Notes: generated by a model not told the origin, from the letters alone. Shown: positions 10,701 through 23,390, counted from the first letter of the stretch. The stretch is DNA of 64,000 nt from Tubiluchus corallicola (GCA_030141605.1 JAQGDQ010000671.1:36001-100000), one strand, 5' to 3'. Made by a program: numbers and translations.

Positions 10701-12008
10701 AACATGTAATTAACTCATCGTCACTCCTCTTGGTGGACATGTCCTAAAATATAGGCGACATAATCGTGTAGCACTGTTCTTTCTGTTTCTAAAGAGCTAT
10801 ATATCTCGTTTCGAGTGTCCGACCAGGTGCGGCAATAACGTTTTTTCAGCATGCTGTTTGGTCCAAATTTCGAAAAAATCACTGATAATATTTGTTATTT
10901 TAGTGTTTCATGGGAGTGGTAAAGTACGTTATAATTGCTGTGGAATGTATAAAAGTTAAATAACTGTTATATTATATGACAATATAATGGTAAATAACAA
11001 AATTTCATATTAAATATATTTTGTTTTTAATAAAGCTGGTGAGCATTTTTGGATTGGTTTAACCGACATACACGAGGAGGGTGACTGGAGGTGGTGCAAC
11101 AGGTCGACCTGCCCTTTTTACTTCTTGGAACGTAGCAGATGGCAAACCGGATAATTACGGCGATGGCGAAAGTTGCGCCATCGTGCGGGAAAATGGGAAC
11201 ACGTGGAATGACTTCTCGTTTTATACAGCAAAATTTCCGTATATTTGTGAATCCTAGGCGACAAGCTAGATTACTTATCACGGAAATCCGAATTTTTGTC
11301 CTTTTTTAAGTCGTTCACCTCCGTTCTTGAAAAAGTAAAAAAAATCGATTCGATATAAGCTAATATTAAACATGTTTGTATACTGTTATTACTGATTTTT
11401 ATACTGATTATTAATAAACGAAACTTAGTGTAGATTTTACTGGTGTTTGAGGAAAATTTATACGCATTAGTACATGTTTCTATGTAGCAAGTTTGCAATT
11501 CTTGTATATCACGAGCATCTGCTTATACACGATTACGGCGTTGAAGATACCGGTTGTTCAAATTAGGTTGATGACACTGGTTCTCGTCTGATCACCGAAG
11601 TTAAGCGACGTAGAGGCGGGTTAGTACTTGCATGGGTGACCGACTAGGAATACCAGGTGGTATACTTGCTGGATGTCCACACTGTATCTCGAGTAAGTGA
11701 GTGAGTGAGTGAGTGAGTGAGTGAGTGAGTGAGTGAGTAAGTAAGGTATCTCCAGTAAGCAAATACATCTCGTTTAAATTGCTCTAAACTAATGTGCAAC
11801 GCATTTCACCTGTTCTTACCCGTTGAAGGTGTGGAATCTGCTTCACCACATTCAGAGTCTGTAGGCGACTCTTTCTCGTCGTTCACAGTCGTGTGGTTGA
11901 CCATGCAAACAATGGCAAAGCTCAGATTGACACGCTGTCCATACAAAACCAGGAAGACGAAGAAATGCACGAACACTATCATGTAACGACTGGTCTTCCA
12001 TAATGGAA
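4748..12008 (-). CDS. SLC17-family major facilitator transporter (sialin / VGLUT / phosphate type), first exon not found
   Basis: Eight minus-strand exons join in frame with consensus splice sites: 12008-11820, 10324-10092, 9727-9553, 8713-8574, 6693-6544, 6441-6309, 5871-5630 and 5110-4748. Together they give about 540 residues ending in TGA. Family features in order: RYMIVFVHF...VNLSFAIVCMVNHT (TM1 and first loop), QGLVLASFFYGYILTQLPGG (TM2), RIFHGILQGVVFPCYYG (TM4), WAPPNERSRM after TM4, the central loop HPKIRAAEKKLI, the WGFYTLLTNLPTFM region, NGLVSALPYFAVW, GMVGPGVFL, HLDVLPRYCG...NTFSCIPGMVAP (TM11) and EEWQIVFYI (TM12). These place it in SLC17, which moves organic or inorganic anions with H+ or Na+. 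The usual acidic residue before GV in TM4 is Gln. The cytosolic C-terminus is long (about 85 residues). The model opens with a split codon, so a short upstream exon with the start codon is missing. Confidence 0.88.
7776..8252 (+). other. orphan ORF (158 codons) nested in a transporter intron, opposite strand
   Basis: An ATG-started open frame runs unbroken for 158 codons inside the SLC17 intron between the exons at 8574-8713 and 6544-6693. Such length is unusual in DNA this AT-rich. Tandem AATAAA motifs near 8508-8520 lie about 260 bases past the stop, giving a gene-like layout. The product has a polar N-terminus and a Cys/Phe-rich second half, with no recognisable domain or signal peptide. 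It could be an intronless nested gene, a decayed transposon ORF, or chance. Confidence 0.25.
8860..9118. repeat. pentanucleotide microsatellite (ACAGA)n
   Basis: About 50 tandem copies of ACAGA with a single phase break near 8984. It lies in the SLC17 intron between exons 9553-9727 and 8574-8713. All long ORFs over it, on both strands, are artefacts of the repeat. The flanks (8760-8860 and 9119-9470) are also enriched in ACAGA/GCAGA-like words, suggesting an older, decayed array. Confidence 0.97.
11036..11257 (+). pseudogene. C-type lectin domain terminal exon, frameshifted
   Basis: After an acceptor-like TTTTTAATAAAG the plus strand reads EHFWIGLTDIHEEGDWRW, a C-type-lectin WIGL segment. 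One base out of frame, it continues TGRPALFTSWNVADGKPDN, then YGDGESCA, then NTWNDFSFYTAKFPYICES and TAG at 11255-11257. The order WIGL, FTxW, PDNYGDGE, WND, YICE is diagnostic of the domain's C-terminal half. Two faults are visible: a one-base surplus (or two-base loss) around 11092-11097, and Phe in place of the Cys that normally follows WND and pairs with the ESCA Cys. AATAAA lies at 11413-11418. No upstream lectin exons are visible. It is nested antisense in an SLC17 intron, so I read it as a pseudogene or stray duplicated exon. Confidence 0.75.
11563..11668 (+). rRNA. 5S rRNA-derived sequence (pseudogene or head of a 5S-type SINE)
   Basis: The segment contains TGGTTCTCGTCTGATCACCG, AAGTTAAGC, GGTTAGTACTTG and ATGGGTGACCG in the correct order and spacing for eukaryotic 5S rRNA. 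These cover the box A, intermediate element and box C internal promoter. The 5' end (about the first 20 bases of 5S) does not match. The 3' end reads AGGTGGTATACTTG rather than closing the terminal stem, and several positions are changed (GTAGAGGCG for the usual GTCGGGCC). No oligo-T terminator follows; a (GTGA)n tract does. A functional 5S gene is therefore unlikely. Confidence 0.7.
11693..11745. repeat. (GTGA)n microsatellite
   Basis: About a dozen GTGA units with GTAA variants at both ends, about 25 bases downstream of the 5S-derived sequence. It may represent the simple-repeat tail of the retroposed unit. Confidence 0.85.
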
Positions 12009-13400
12009 CTGAAAAACATAAGCACTTAAATGGTTACAGGTCACGCATACAGATAATTTACATTTCGATACTGCCCTTTGGTAGCACGCGCTGCAACTCG
12101 TGCAATATAGAACATTACACAACAGCTCAAACTCATACTGTAGTCTTGGTTCAATAAGTTTCTTTATCGCCCATAAGCAACGTAGTAAAGTAATGGTTCG
12201 CTTTTGGCCTATTTTCTCAAAAATAAATAAAATGTCTAAATTTTAAAAATTACCGTACTATTTTCTGCACCATGAATCATTGAAACTCAGGAAAGAATCT
12301 CGCAACTAGCAGTGAGTTCTGTGTTGTATTCCGTCTCGATTTTTCGGTCCTTGTTGGCTCTGGCAAAAACAGTCACAGTTAATTATAGCAGCTAACAGGT
12401 TACACCAGTCCGTCATCGGTGGTTCATGTGACGTCCATGTATTGAACCTGTATTGAAAATTAGCTATAGGCATGTATAAGGTTTTGCATGTATAGAGTAT
12501 AAGTAAACGTTTAGAGCCTGGCACAATGAAAAAGAAATACTTTCATGCGTCTTTTATGACAAATACCGCAAAAATTCAATTGTGCCAGGAGAAATCTTTT
12601 TTATCACCAAATATTTTTTTGTTTTATTCACGATAAAGTTACAATACATATTGTTTAGCTGTGATCTACGCTGTAAGATCAGCAAAATGTCGCCATTGAG
12701 CAGAACAGAAGACAAAATCTATATCATCATGCCACAGCAGCCACACACACACAGTGATTGTGCTCCTTATGATTCTTATCGTTTGATATATTTGCTTTAT
12801 AAACTGGGTCTTATACTCAAGCCGTGCCAGAGATTCTACAACATAGTTTGTTTGTTTGCTATTTTGGTAGCTATGCTGTACCTTGTTGTTTACTAGGCCT
12901 ACGATGCGATCAGCTCTGCGAGTATTCGAGTGTTCGTCGTGGTATTCCACTGCAGGCCGATGCAGAACACTAAAGGCTTGTTGTTCCAAACAAAAAAGTC
13001 TAACAAATTCTGCAAATATCCATTGATATACTAAAGTAATATGCAATATTTTCAAATAGGCAAACATTCTTATAATTTCAAAAATTCCAATAATAATCTG
13101 TTATATTTCGCTTTGCTTTTGAGAAACATTTCACTGTGAATTGCGGTAATCTTGTCAGTGATGTGACATTTGAGAATAAAAACAATACTGAAAAATTAAT
13201 ACATTGATCACGAAGTTGGAAGCAGCGGAAAGCGGTTTGACAAGTCAGTCAAACTGCTATAGATGTTTATTGCTTCATTTCGGGTGGCCACTGCCCATAT
13301 ATATTAGGTACAAGTTTTGATCACGATTTTACAAGAAAAAGGAATCAGTTGAAAATTGCTACACTTTATTACTTACATTTAAGTATAAGCGGGAATAATC
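12009..13400. other. upstream region of the SLC17-like gene
   Basis: This stretch should contain, or lead to, the missing first exon and promoter of the transporter. I looked on the minus strand for an ATG followed by a phase-1 donor and found none convincing. A patch near 12890-12970 has more CpG than its surroundings. ORFs of about 100-130 codons on both strands here have no recognisable content. Confidence 0.4.
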
Positions 13401-14054
13401 TTAGGTCATTTTCTTAGATTTTTCCAAAGATACAAAACTTTTAAAACAACAAGTCAAATAATAAGTGCCGAAAAAACTTTGTTTATTCGTACACAGTACT
13501 ACTAAAATTTGCAGCAAATTCCTGCAAATATGTCTGGAGAGGACATCATCTTCGCTGCAAACTGATCGAAGGCGTTGCGTTTCTTCCAACAGCTGACATA
13601 GTTTCTCATTTCCAAAGGATGTTTGGTCTTAACAGTCAAAAAGTCTTTGTCTTTTGTTGCTCTGCATCAAACTGCGCTGTGCGGCCATACACACTTTCTA
13701 TTTAAGGAAATTCCAAAAATCGTAATATAGAGAATTAAGCCCCATTTTTTGCCAATAAAAATCTTCATCAGGTGGTTTGTTTTCTCTGGTGATGACCATG
13801 ATAAAAACTGCTTGATTTTTTTTATAGTTTTGCTGGCATGTATTAAATGCTTTATATGTCACTGAACGTGGTTGTTTTACAGTTGAAGATTATTAGCTGG
13901 CTTTGTTCCGTCGTTTAATTTTTTAACACGCAAAAGCTTTTCGGTCATAACTTAAAACCTCCAACTATAAATTTGTAGCTTTCGCAGCCAAAAGCTAATG
14001 TAGTACCAAACGTTGAAATTTCTATTTTGTAGGGTACTAGCTTCTAATATTATT

Positions 14055-14469
<415 letters not shown>

Positions 14470-16794
14470 CATGCTTGATCTGAAAGACTGATATAAGTGA
14501 GTAGACTGAAATAATTTAGCAGAATAAAGCTTATTGAGTTAGATACAGACATGATTTTTATTAACTTAAAAGGCGTCTCGTTTACTGTATCCTAACTATG
14601 TAACGCTTAGTGATGAAGACAAGTCATCCTATATTATGCAGTCACCTGATGTAATGATACAATGTGTTGTAGCTAAAAACTCTCGTATATGCAGGTAAAT
14701 TGTATAAAATGTATCTTGATTGGTCCTGTTGGCCACATATCATATAAAAAAACTAAAACTAATTAATTCAACTAAAAAAAACAATTATACTGTGTCTATT
14801 TTACTGCTAAACAAATTTTAGTTGCAGAAATCTTGTATGACTGGAAAAATAATAATAAACGCTTGCCTTTTGTAGCAGTATATTTCAATATATTCTGCAC
14901 GCCCGCGGGAGAGCTGATAGTGGCAGTTAACGCTAATCGTTTACATTTTAATTCCAACGCATAAAAACTAGACTTATTTTCATAATCAGTTGTGTGCATG
15001 CTTCCGTGTATTTGTGCTCAGGGTCACAAAATTTCAAGTGTGCAATCATTAACTTAATTAATGGCTGACGCATCCCCTTATTTGCATCTACAATCACTGA
15101 TAAAAGCAAATAAAAACTGATTCCTGTACAACTTCTCTACAGATGTTAGAAGCAGTAATAACTACTTTAGGTACAACGATTCCTCAGGTATTTTAACAAT
15201 AGTACAGTCTTCCCCTTAACGCGCAAAGTTGTGCTACTACATCATATTAAATTAGGTGAGAAGTATTGCATTTAATTTTAAGTCGCATAATTTTTAAGCA
15301 CGAAAATCCTAGCTGAGAGTACATGTATGATAAGTAACAAATGTGACTGCACGATTTAATTAGATTAACAGGACATATTTTCTTGAGCGAAAGAATAAGA
15401 ATGAAACGAGTGTCGATAAATACACCAATAACTACAGAACAGCTAGAATTAAATGTGAGCTTGTATGAACTCAATAAATCTGCGTTGAATAAAATGTTCT
15501 TTCTAGTACAATCTATGCTCACCCGATTGCTATTATCTGGTCACATATTGATTGTTAAGCACAATGAATTACACCAGAGAATGTAATATCCGCCAGTGTA
15601 TTATTCCACATAACGGATGCTATATTCTCTGATTACACTAGTCCTTTTACGTTGCTCCACGAGCTACCACGTAATATAACCACAACAACTTGAACAACAA
15701 CACGGGTCTACAGCTAAATAATAAACAAGTGTAATCTATTAATTCACAATACAAAATTAACGACAAAAGAAACAGGATTATCTCTGATTAGTGCACTATG
15801 CAGACTAGTTTATCTATTTTAGAACCGTCCTTCCTTTCTGTGCCCGATGTTACTCAACACCAATAAGTTCCACACTAAATATGAACAAATGTCTGACATT
15901 CCGCCGTGTCCATTAGATAATAGTGTTCCATCAGCAGCAAAACAAGATAGCTGTGTTCCAATAGTTTCACTAACAATTTCACTAAGACGGGTACCACTAC
16001 ACTATCCAGACCATTTCAGGCCTTCATAAGCCACACTTCCAAGGTATGTCAAGTCCAGAACACCAATAACAATAACAAGTCAGCTGCTCGAGGAGACACA
16101 AATACTATCAGCTTAAGGTTTTAGGTAAGGAATGACGCAGGCCTGAGTAAATTCCCAATATATAACACCTAAGGCATGCGCAAAAAGCTTATTATGGCAA
16201 GTATCTGTTAACGTCTCGCGAATATTTAGTTCGATAATTACTAACATATGACATGATACAATAGAAAACGGAAACAAATTGATTACGCAATGCCGAAAGT
16301 ATCTACTTGTTTATCATAGGCAACGGGATTATAAATAAAATAACAGCCATTAATACACAACATTAATCATTAATCCTAAGTTCACAATAAATTCTGCCAT
16401 TAAGTGACTGGGGTTCACTAAGTCACAAAAAATATACCCTTATCATACCTACAACTAAGGTGCCTATAATTAGTCTAAGAATGACTGCAGTGGCTTTACT
16501 TCGAATTTTTCAAGTTTTTCAGTTACAGGTTTGGAATAAAACTGATGCAAGGCTGACATTACCCTGAAGTATAATCACTGATAGTTAAATTAGTGACCGG
16601 TTATGAATTTGGTTGCTCTAACGCGTATTTCTATATGCTTTATTTATGTAAACCATGAGAGTGGCTACCTTATATACATAATTACCACATGTCACAGTTA
16701 TTACTATTTCAGTATAATTACTAACAGAGAGTTTTCTTATATCTCTATATGCTTTATAAGTCTAGTAATCAGACGCGTGCTCCGCATACAGTAT
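14470..16794. other. intergenic region without recognised features
   Basis: AT-rich DNA between the mariner remnant and the 3' end of the first receptor gene. The open frames are short and low in information, and I see no splice-bounded coding segment or structured repeat. Confidence 0.45.
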
Positions 16795-19700
16795 TTATTT
16801 TTCAGTAGAATTGAAAGTGGGCACGTAAGGTGCAAATTCAGTTTGTAATTGAATCATCAGCACGAAGTAGGTAACCACGACGCTCGCGATCTGCAAAAGA
16901 GAGAACAGATTATATATGATGCGTAGTAGTATATGTGACTGGTATGAAGTGTAGATTACTGTAAACGTTCTACAGCGTGGTGTGACGTAAAACCAGAAAA
17001 ACATTTTGACGAGATCGTTCATGTTCCTTTTAGGAAAGTTTAAAGCATGTGCCAGAAATTAGCTATTGCTTTCCATCAGTAACAGTTTTGAGAAAAATCT
17101 AAATGTTTCTAAAATTCAAATAGGAATGACAGAAATGATTACTTTGTAGTAAGTCACTGTTATCCAAACAGTGTTAATGTACTAATTCTGTATAATTATG
17201 TGTTATTTTCACGATTAATAGTTCAACAACTCACAAATCAAAAACCATTTAGAAACTACACGAATGTGTAACCGAGGGAAGGAAATGCTCTGACATCTTG
17301 CTAACAATTTTCGATTATTAAATTAACGATGCATGAGCACAACACGACTGAATGACTTCAGGTCGAAATCCGCGAGCGTAATGCTGCAACCATGTTTACC
17401 ATTTTATATATAGTCTTACACCTGACTATATCTGATCTAGTGTGCTTAACTTATACCAATATCTGTAGATTATTGCGCTTAAGTTTGACTAACTAGTGTG
17501 CTCGGTGCCCGTGACTAATTGACACTTTACTGTACGTCGTCTAATGCGGCTTACTCTTGTCTAACCGACTTTTTAGATTAGATTAAATGACTTTGTTTTA
17601 GCATAAAAAGTCGTATGAAAGCATAAAAAAACATTACAGCACACTACAATAAAGTGCTGCAATAAAAGCTACACTAAAATACTACTATTATGCATTATGC
17701 AATACGTACAGTAAATAAACATTGATACCTACCACGTACAATGATTATTATTTGCAAACAGTCTACTGATCCACATCTTAAAATTATGAAGTTTATCATT
17801 CGTACGAAATTGATAATAGTTAGTAGTTTTTTGTTATTCCGAAGTTCTATATTCGTTTTCTAATACTATAACAGGGTTTCCTACATAGATGCGTAAAATG
17901 TGGCAATGATAATTTTGCACACAGGCAGAAGCACCATAATCATATGGTAATTTAAATAGCTTTTTGATTCAGTAACATCTCTATGCACAACGCTATGCGT
18001 CAAATTTCTATTATTATGACTTACAATAGAAATTACAACAGTACTGAACTTTTAAAAAGATGTGTATAACATCGAGGTAATACAACGAGAATTTTCTAAT
18101 GTTCGCATTGTCAGAAAAATCAGAAGAAAATACATGACTTAAATGTTTTTTTGTGAACTAACAGACTGTTACGATTTGAGGATCAAAGCCGTTTGCCTTA
18201 AATTTCACATTTTGGTTCAGTCACGTGCCCTTGAATCATCTCAAATTTACTACTGTATGAGCCGTACCCCAGCTGCAAGTTTCATAACTCTGGTTACTAT
18301 AGTTTTATAGTTACGCATTTTGGTTCCTATGTCAGGCCTTTAAAAATCCCAGCTTTTAAAAAAATCTATACCCATTTACTTTATAATACCTAAATACTTG
18401 TGGATAAAATTTGAACGTTAATAAAGTCCTGGGATGATTTGAATAGCATTAAAAAATTGATCGATGTCCAGTGTCCTTAATCCATTGGCTTAGGTCGCTG
18501 TTAAGCACAACTTTTAAGTGCTACTACCCCAGGATCTAAGTTTCGTGACTCTAGCACTTTGCGAGTTAACATGAATTAAAAAGTGGAAAACTAGATACAT
18601 AAAATTTTAATATGATGATGAAAAATCAGCATATGGACGCTCCTACGTCTGGGACGCTAGCGCTCGCGAATAAAAATATTAACTTTTGATCTTTCTAGTA
18701 AACTGTTCTCCTGTTTGGCACGAATGTTCTGATACAGGCAGTTTGGACACACATAGTTATGTACAATATAAGAGGCCGAACCTAGTATTATTCTCCATTA
18801 TTTTTCTCACAGGCTGAGCGCTTATCAGATTTGATCAACTAGAAATTGACGCTTATCAAAATCAAACAGAATTTTCATTTTTTAGTTAATTTACCGTTAG
18901 GCAAAGCGGTCTGGTGATGACAAAATATCTTGCTGCTGTAAACCCAGATATTCCTGTGGACAATTTCGCTGCAAACAATGATCGTTCAAGTTGTTCAGGT
19001 AGAGACAGATCTCGTAAATCGTACAAATATTCTAATGGTGCATGAATCTTTAAAGAAAAAGAGTTAAATTCGCGTTAGTCCAACCAGAAAAGTAACGATG
19101 TTAATTCTTAATCAAATGCATCGAAAAAGAATTAAACCACAGTACAACTATAGCTAGGTAAGTCACCCACTTCGCTAGTTCGCATTTTGCCAGTGTTACA
19201 TATCGCCAGTGAATCGTACCGATAGTATCGTATTTCTGGTTTAACGATACACTGACGAAGTACTATATTACACTATTTGTAAAAACCAGCCGCGATATGA
19301 TACACTGTCGAAATTATAGATTGTTAGAAAAAATAGGCTGGCGAAATGATAACCGGGTGAAATGATGGCCTCGCAAAATGATACACTGGAGAATTTTGCC
19401 CTGGCGAAGTGACATACAATAACAATACAGGCAGGTATTAGAAGAGTTGATCTTCGAGGGGGTCCCGAAGAGGTTATTGGTTCGAGACCCTGTCGGAAAA
19501 CAATTTTTTTTTGCAATTTTCTTTGGTGGTTCGAGTCACTGCTGAGAAACGAACTTTTCGCTTTTTTGACTTGTTTTATTAGTTGCGAGAAGGAAATTAA
19601 TTTTACCTAGGATAATTAATTTATGTAAATCGAAATTCCATACTTACTCATAATAAAAAGTTAGTTAAAATTACGTAATGATTATCCACTATGAATATTA

Positions 19701-20820
19701 ACATTTAATATCACTTAATATGATGAAAATTGTATACCTTTTCGTGAATAGAGGCTCCGATTCGAGTTATAATCATAAGCATGCTCGACACAATCGATAG
19801 CATCGCCAGAAATGAAACTACAAAAGAATATGGTTGCTTCATCTTCCCTATAATGAACATTATCATGTAGACGTAGCACAAAATACTAACAATGCTAAAG
19901 AAGAACGTGACGAAAAACTGATACGAAAAAGTCTTGTCACCAGCACCTACCAACCGACACAAGGTCTGATGGCGCAGTCTGATGGATTTTATTATATGCC
20001 ATTCGGATTTCGCAGAATTATCCAGTGAACCTATTGTTTCTTCTCTCAGACGTTCTGATTTCAGACGATTTGTGAGGATTTCAAATTCTTTCTCCAATTG
20101 CTGTGCAATTATCCAGAAGAGCGCCACAGAGAGCAAAGCATAGACAACCGGTAAAGAATTGATAAAGACCATAACAACTGCACACGTTCTCGCTATTATT
20201 TCAGAAAACGTCTTAATGGGAAAGGGCCGAGAAAGAAAGAATAATATTTCTTCATTGTCAGTATTAAACAGTATCTGGCTGGCGAATACCATCACCATAA
20301 AAAATCCAATTGCAAGGGCAGCAAAGCAAATAACTCCTTGCAGAGTCTCTTTTTTCGCCTTTTTCCGATCACGCCGTATAACATCAGATACTTTGAAATA
20401 AAGCTCCATGAATTCTATCGTGTTTGGCAAATTCCAAACCCAAATGGTAGTATTCATTGCTCCCATCATTGTAACCGGCATGAAACTGGCAATTGACATT
20501 GAATGCTCAAAACTATAAGTTGTATTCCAGCCATTTATTAATGTCGCCATAAAATGGATGACGGTAATCCAGAGAAAAGCAATAACGAGCAATGAACGCC
20601 CATAAAGCAAACTCACTCTTTTCAACTTCATTTGAAAGACCGTCTCTTTCGCTGTTTTCACTGTAATCGGCCATAGTCCAAAAATTTTTAACAGGAACAG
20701 AACGGGATAAACTGTGTCGATGAAGGCTTCGAAACTCAGGTTTTGCTTTGTTGAGTCACTTTTCTTTTGCATGTTTGAAATGATCATCTCTCGACTTGGC
20801 TTAACCACCGCCGTCCTCAT
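16795..20820 (-). CDS. gustatory receptor-like seven-transmembrane chemoreceptor, copy 1
   Basis: Three minus-strand exons, 20820-19738, 19047-18895 and 16890-16795, all joined in phase 0, give 443 residues. Exon 1 holds the N-terminus, the FLLKIFGLWPI segment typical of the gustatory/odorant receptor superfamily, and about six membrane helices ending ITRIGASIHEK. Exon 2 (51 codons) is the intracellular loop and start of the last helix: LEYLYDLRDLSLPEQLE...GFTAARYFVI. Exon 3 carries TYFVLMIQL, the TYhhhhhQF signature of helix 7 with final Phe replaced by Leu. The topology would be inverted (cytosolic N-terminus) and the protein a ligand-gated channel subunit in chemosensory cells. An AATAAA overlaps the stop codon. 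Exon sizes and phases match the paralogue at 24728-27410. The ligand cannot be inferred. Confidence 0.85.
17571..17790 (-). repeat. LINE-like retroposon 3' tail, copy 2
   Basis: A diverged copy of the element end at 3663-3850, in the same orientation, lying in the last intron of receptor copy 1. It ends in TTAGATTAGATTA on the plus strand, which reads as TAATC repeats on the minus strand. Confidence 0.5.
18170..18680 (+). repeat. dispersed repeat present as two sub-copies
   Basis: Two related blocks (about 18180-18345 and 18430-18680) share GCAAGTTTCATAACTCTGGT-like and AAGTTTCGTGACTCTAGCAC-like cores. The second block also matches the inverse complement of 51430-51665, including TTTGCGAGTTA, GATGAAAAATCAGC and CTAGCGCTCGCGAAT. 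It sits in the last intron of receptor copy 1. I recognise no coding capacity or terminal repeats. Confidence 0.55.
19150..19430. repeat. foldback-like element with inverted minisatellite arms, family 1
   Basis: The left part contains units in one orientation (TTTTGCCAGTG, ATATCGCCAGTG). The right part contains the same unit inverted (GATACACTGTCGAAAT, GGCTGGCGAAATGATA, GATACACTGGAGAA). It closes with TGCCCTGGCGAAGTGACATA, which recurs at the right end of the element at 62520-62880. The unit is about 16 bp, roughly ATACACTGGCGAAATG. It lies in intron 1 of receptor copy 1. Long inverted arms built from short tandem units are the hallmark of foldback transposons. Confidence 0.55.
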
Positions 20821-22050
20821 CGTGACAAGAAAAAAGGTTCCGGTTAAAATGATATTCGGATTTCAAATCCAAGCCGCAAATCAACGATGGCCGAATTCTA
20901 GCTTTTAGTAACCCAACATTCATCTAGGCTCTCTGAGTCAACCGCTAGTAACTATCCCCGAATATAATAGATTTAATTTCGTCACTTAAAAAATCGGACA
21001 GATTGCATTAGTCACATTAAAATTTAATATTTTAAACTTGTAAATCCAATGTTAGCTTTAGGAACTATTTTTTTGAGATTTGAGAGCTCAGGCTGAGACT
21101 CCAAATTCAAGGTTTTAATTTCTTCCTGTGTGTTTTGAAACAAGATTTATTGTGCAAATATGAAACTTTACATTCCAGTGCGCTATAACTTTACGACATT
21201 CGAATTCTAAATCCAGCGCTATAACTACTTAAATTTTCACTCAGTCTGGTCTTTTCTATTCATCAGCTCAAGTAACTATTTTCAATTATACACAGCCGAT
21301 TCCTCAGCATCACTAATGCACACCGCCTTGGCTATTCTTCAGTTGTCTTCTAGATAACGATCCTTCGTGTTGCCTCAGATGGTGGCTAGCAAGCTGTACA
21401 ATTTGGATGAAAGAGTCTCTCCCTGTAAGGCTTTCAGGTAGGCCTATTACTAAACCTGTCACTCTTTATGAGATAACAAATATAATATATTACCTAACAA
21501 ATAGCACGAACGCACTTCGCTTTCAAAATAATGGGCGTTGGTTAAACATCAAAATATGACTCTACGGGCCGGTCTATGCAAATGGAAACGCAAAGATTGT
21601 TATTTAGAAATATGCTGCTTTCATTGTTGAGTAAGCATAATGGGGGTTATTATTATATTGCCTGCAGTTTCATAACTAACTATTCAAATAACGTTCAATT
21701 AGGCAAAGGCCATTAGCAATTAGCAACACATATATTGTTTGACTAAGAAATTTGAGGTGTATTGAAGCACTCCCTGATAAGGTCATGGAAAAAGGCAATT
21801 TTGTTGTCGACGTGACAGTTAATGCCATTTAATGTCTCGTGTTCTAAAAAGATCTAAATTTGGTCTCGCTAAAACGTTGAACATATTATTATGTTGTGAC
21901 CCATTTAATTTTAATTTATTTCGTTCTTGTGTCTTGTAACAGCGTAATAGTGCTTGTCGCTGTATGTTCTACCTTGCTTATTCTTTTTAAAATATTTATA
22001 TTTTGTATTTTTATTTACTGTAATTTTAGTTGTAATGATGATAAATAAAC
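20821..22050. other. upstream region of receptor copy 1
   Basis: About 1.2 kb with no convincing exon. The sequence immediately before the ATG is AT-rich and shows no clear TATA box at a useful spacing. The final 100 bases (21940-22050) look like a retroposon 3' end, closing with GATAAATAAAC just before the simple repeat. Confidence 0.4.
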
Positions 22051-22319
<269 letters not shown>

Positions 22320-22834
22320 TGCAGAAGCTCTTAGAGAAAAAATAATCTTACTTGTAATATTTTATCACGTACTACAAAAGTTGGCATAGAAACATAATTA
22401 CATGAACAGTTATTTGAAAATAGGCTAATGGCTGAAATATTATAATAGTTTTTCACCGAAAAAGTTTTTCACCGAATTAGCTTTAAGAACGATAAAATCT
22501 ACCGAAGTTGCAGTAGTAAGTGAAGCTTATGTCGCACCACATTACATCACATTTCCTGAATTTTGCTTTTTAACATTAATCCTGTGAAATAGTTTTAAAT
22601 CATCCTGAGCTTCAGTATTATGGATATTAAAGCAGGCAAACAAATGCCATGTTCCAAAATGCAAAATTAACACATTTAAACATTTTATCAAATATTATGG
22701 TACCATCGAATGGAAAACTATCACAAATTCTATAAAATCCCCTGAAACATTTAAAGGTCAAAACGAACAAGTGATTATTTTATATGTTTTTAAGCTACGT
22801 CAACGATAATAACGAAACCAGTTACATCATTTTA

Positions 22835-23390
22835 TCGGGTGGCGCGAGAAAAAACGTCCTGAAGCTTAGACTACACTAATATTAAAAGCAACTGCCCTAC
22901 AAAATAAAATTTCACAGGGTGTTGTTATAATACAATAGGTATGACTATGAAAGTTACAGGTTTATAATTTCAGTGGTTCTTAAGTTATGGCTAAACAAAC
23001 TTTTGCATATTAAAAAATTAAATGCCAGGATAATGGCTGTGATAATCACTAAATGAAAAACAGCCGCGTTGACGCATAAAGCATTCAATACTTGGCAGCA
23101 AAACAATGAAGAAATCAACCAGTTTATATCATGGCCTTCAGTACAGAAAATAAGGCACTGGTAGAGATTTTTTGCCAAGAAAAATGGACAATCCTCTAGA
23201 TTTCGGTGTCTGGAATTCTCTTAAAGAGAAAGTGTACAATGGCCGTTAAAGCCGTTTGATGCAAAGGAACTAAAGGCAAAAATTGTTGAGTGCTTTGACC
23301 AAATACCACATAAGGAAGTGAGAAACTGTGTCAGCTGTTGGAAGAAATGTGCCTTCGTATAGTTTGCAGCGAAATCGGTGAACACATACA
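22835..23390 (+). mobile_element. decayed Tc1/mariner-type element, copy 2
   Basis: Opens after TA with TCGGGTGGCGCGAGAAAAAA and is homologous, in inverse orientation, to 13500-14093. The plus strand preserves a C-terminal transposase block at 23190-23243 reading NPLDFGVWNSLKEKVYNG, the classic Tc1/mariner (S)PDLNPLDxxxW segment that follows the third catalytic acidic residue. About 60 bases later comes KAKIVECFDQIPHKEVRN in another frame, also typical of the family C-terminus. Frameshifts and stops separate the pieces, so the element is dead. The distal terminal repeat could not be located. Confidence 0.65.

Noticed and set aside
11027-11281. 84-codon minus-strand ORF
   Set aside because: Shadow of the plus-strand C-type lectin exon.
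19430-19510. Possible tRNA gene around GGTTCGAGACC followed by oligo-T
   Set aside because: B-box-like word and terminator-like T run, but no A box or cloverleaf upstream.
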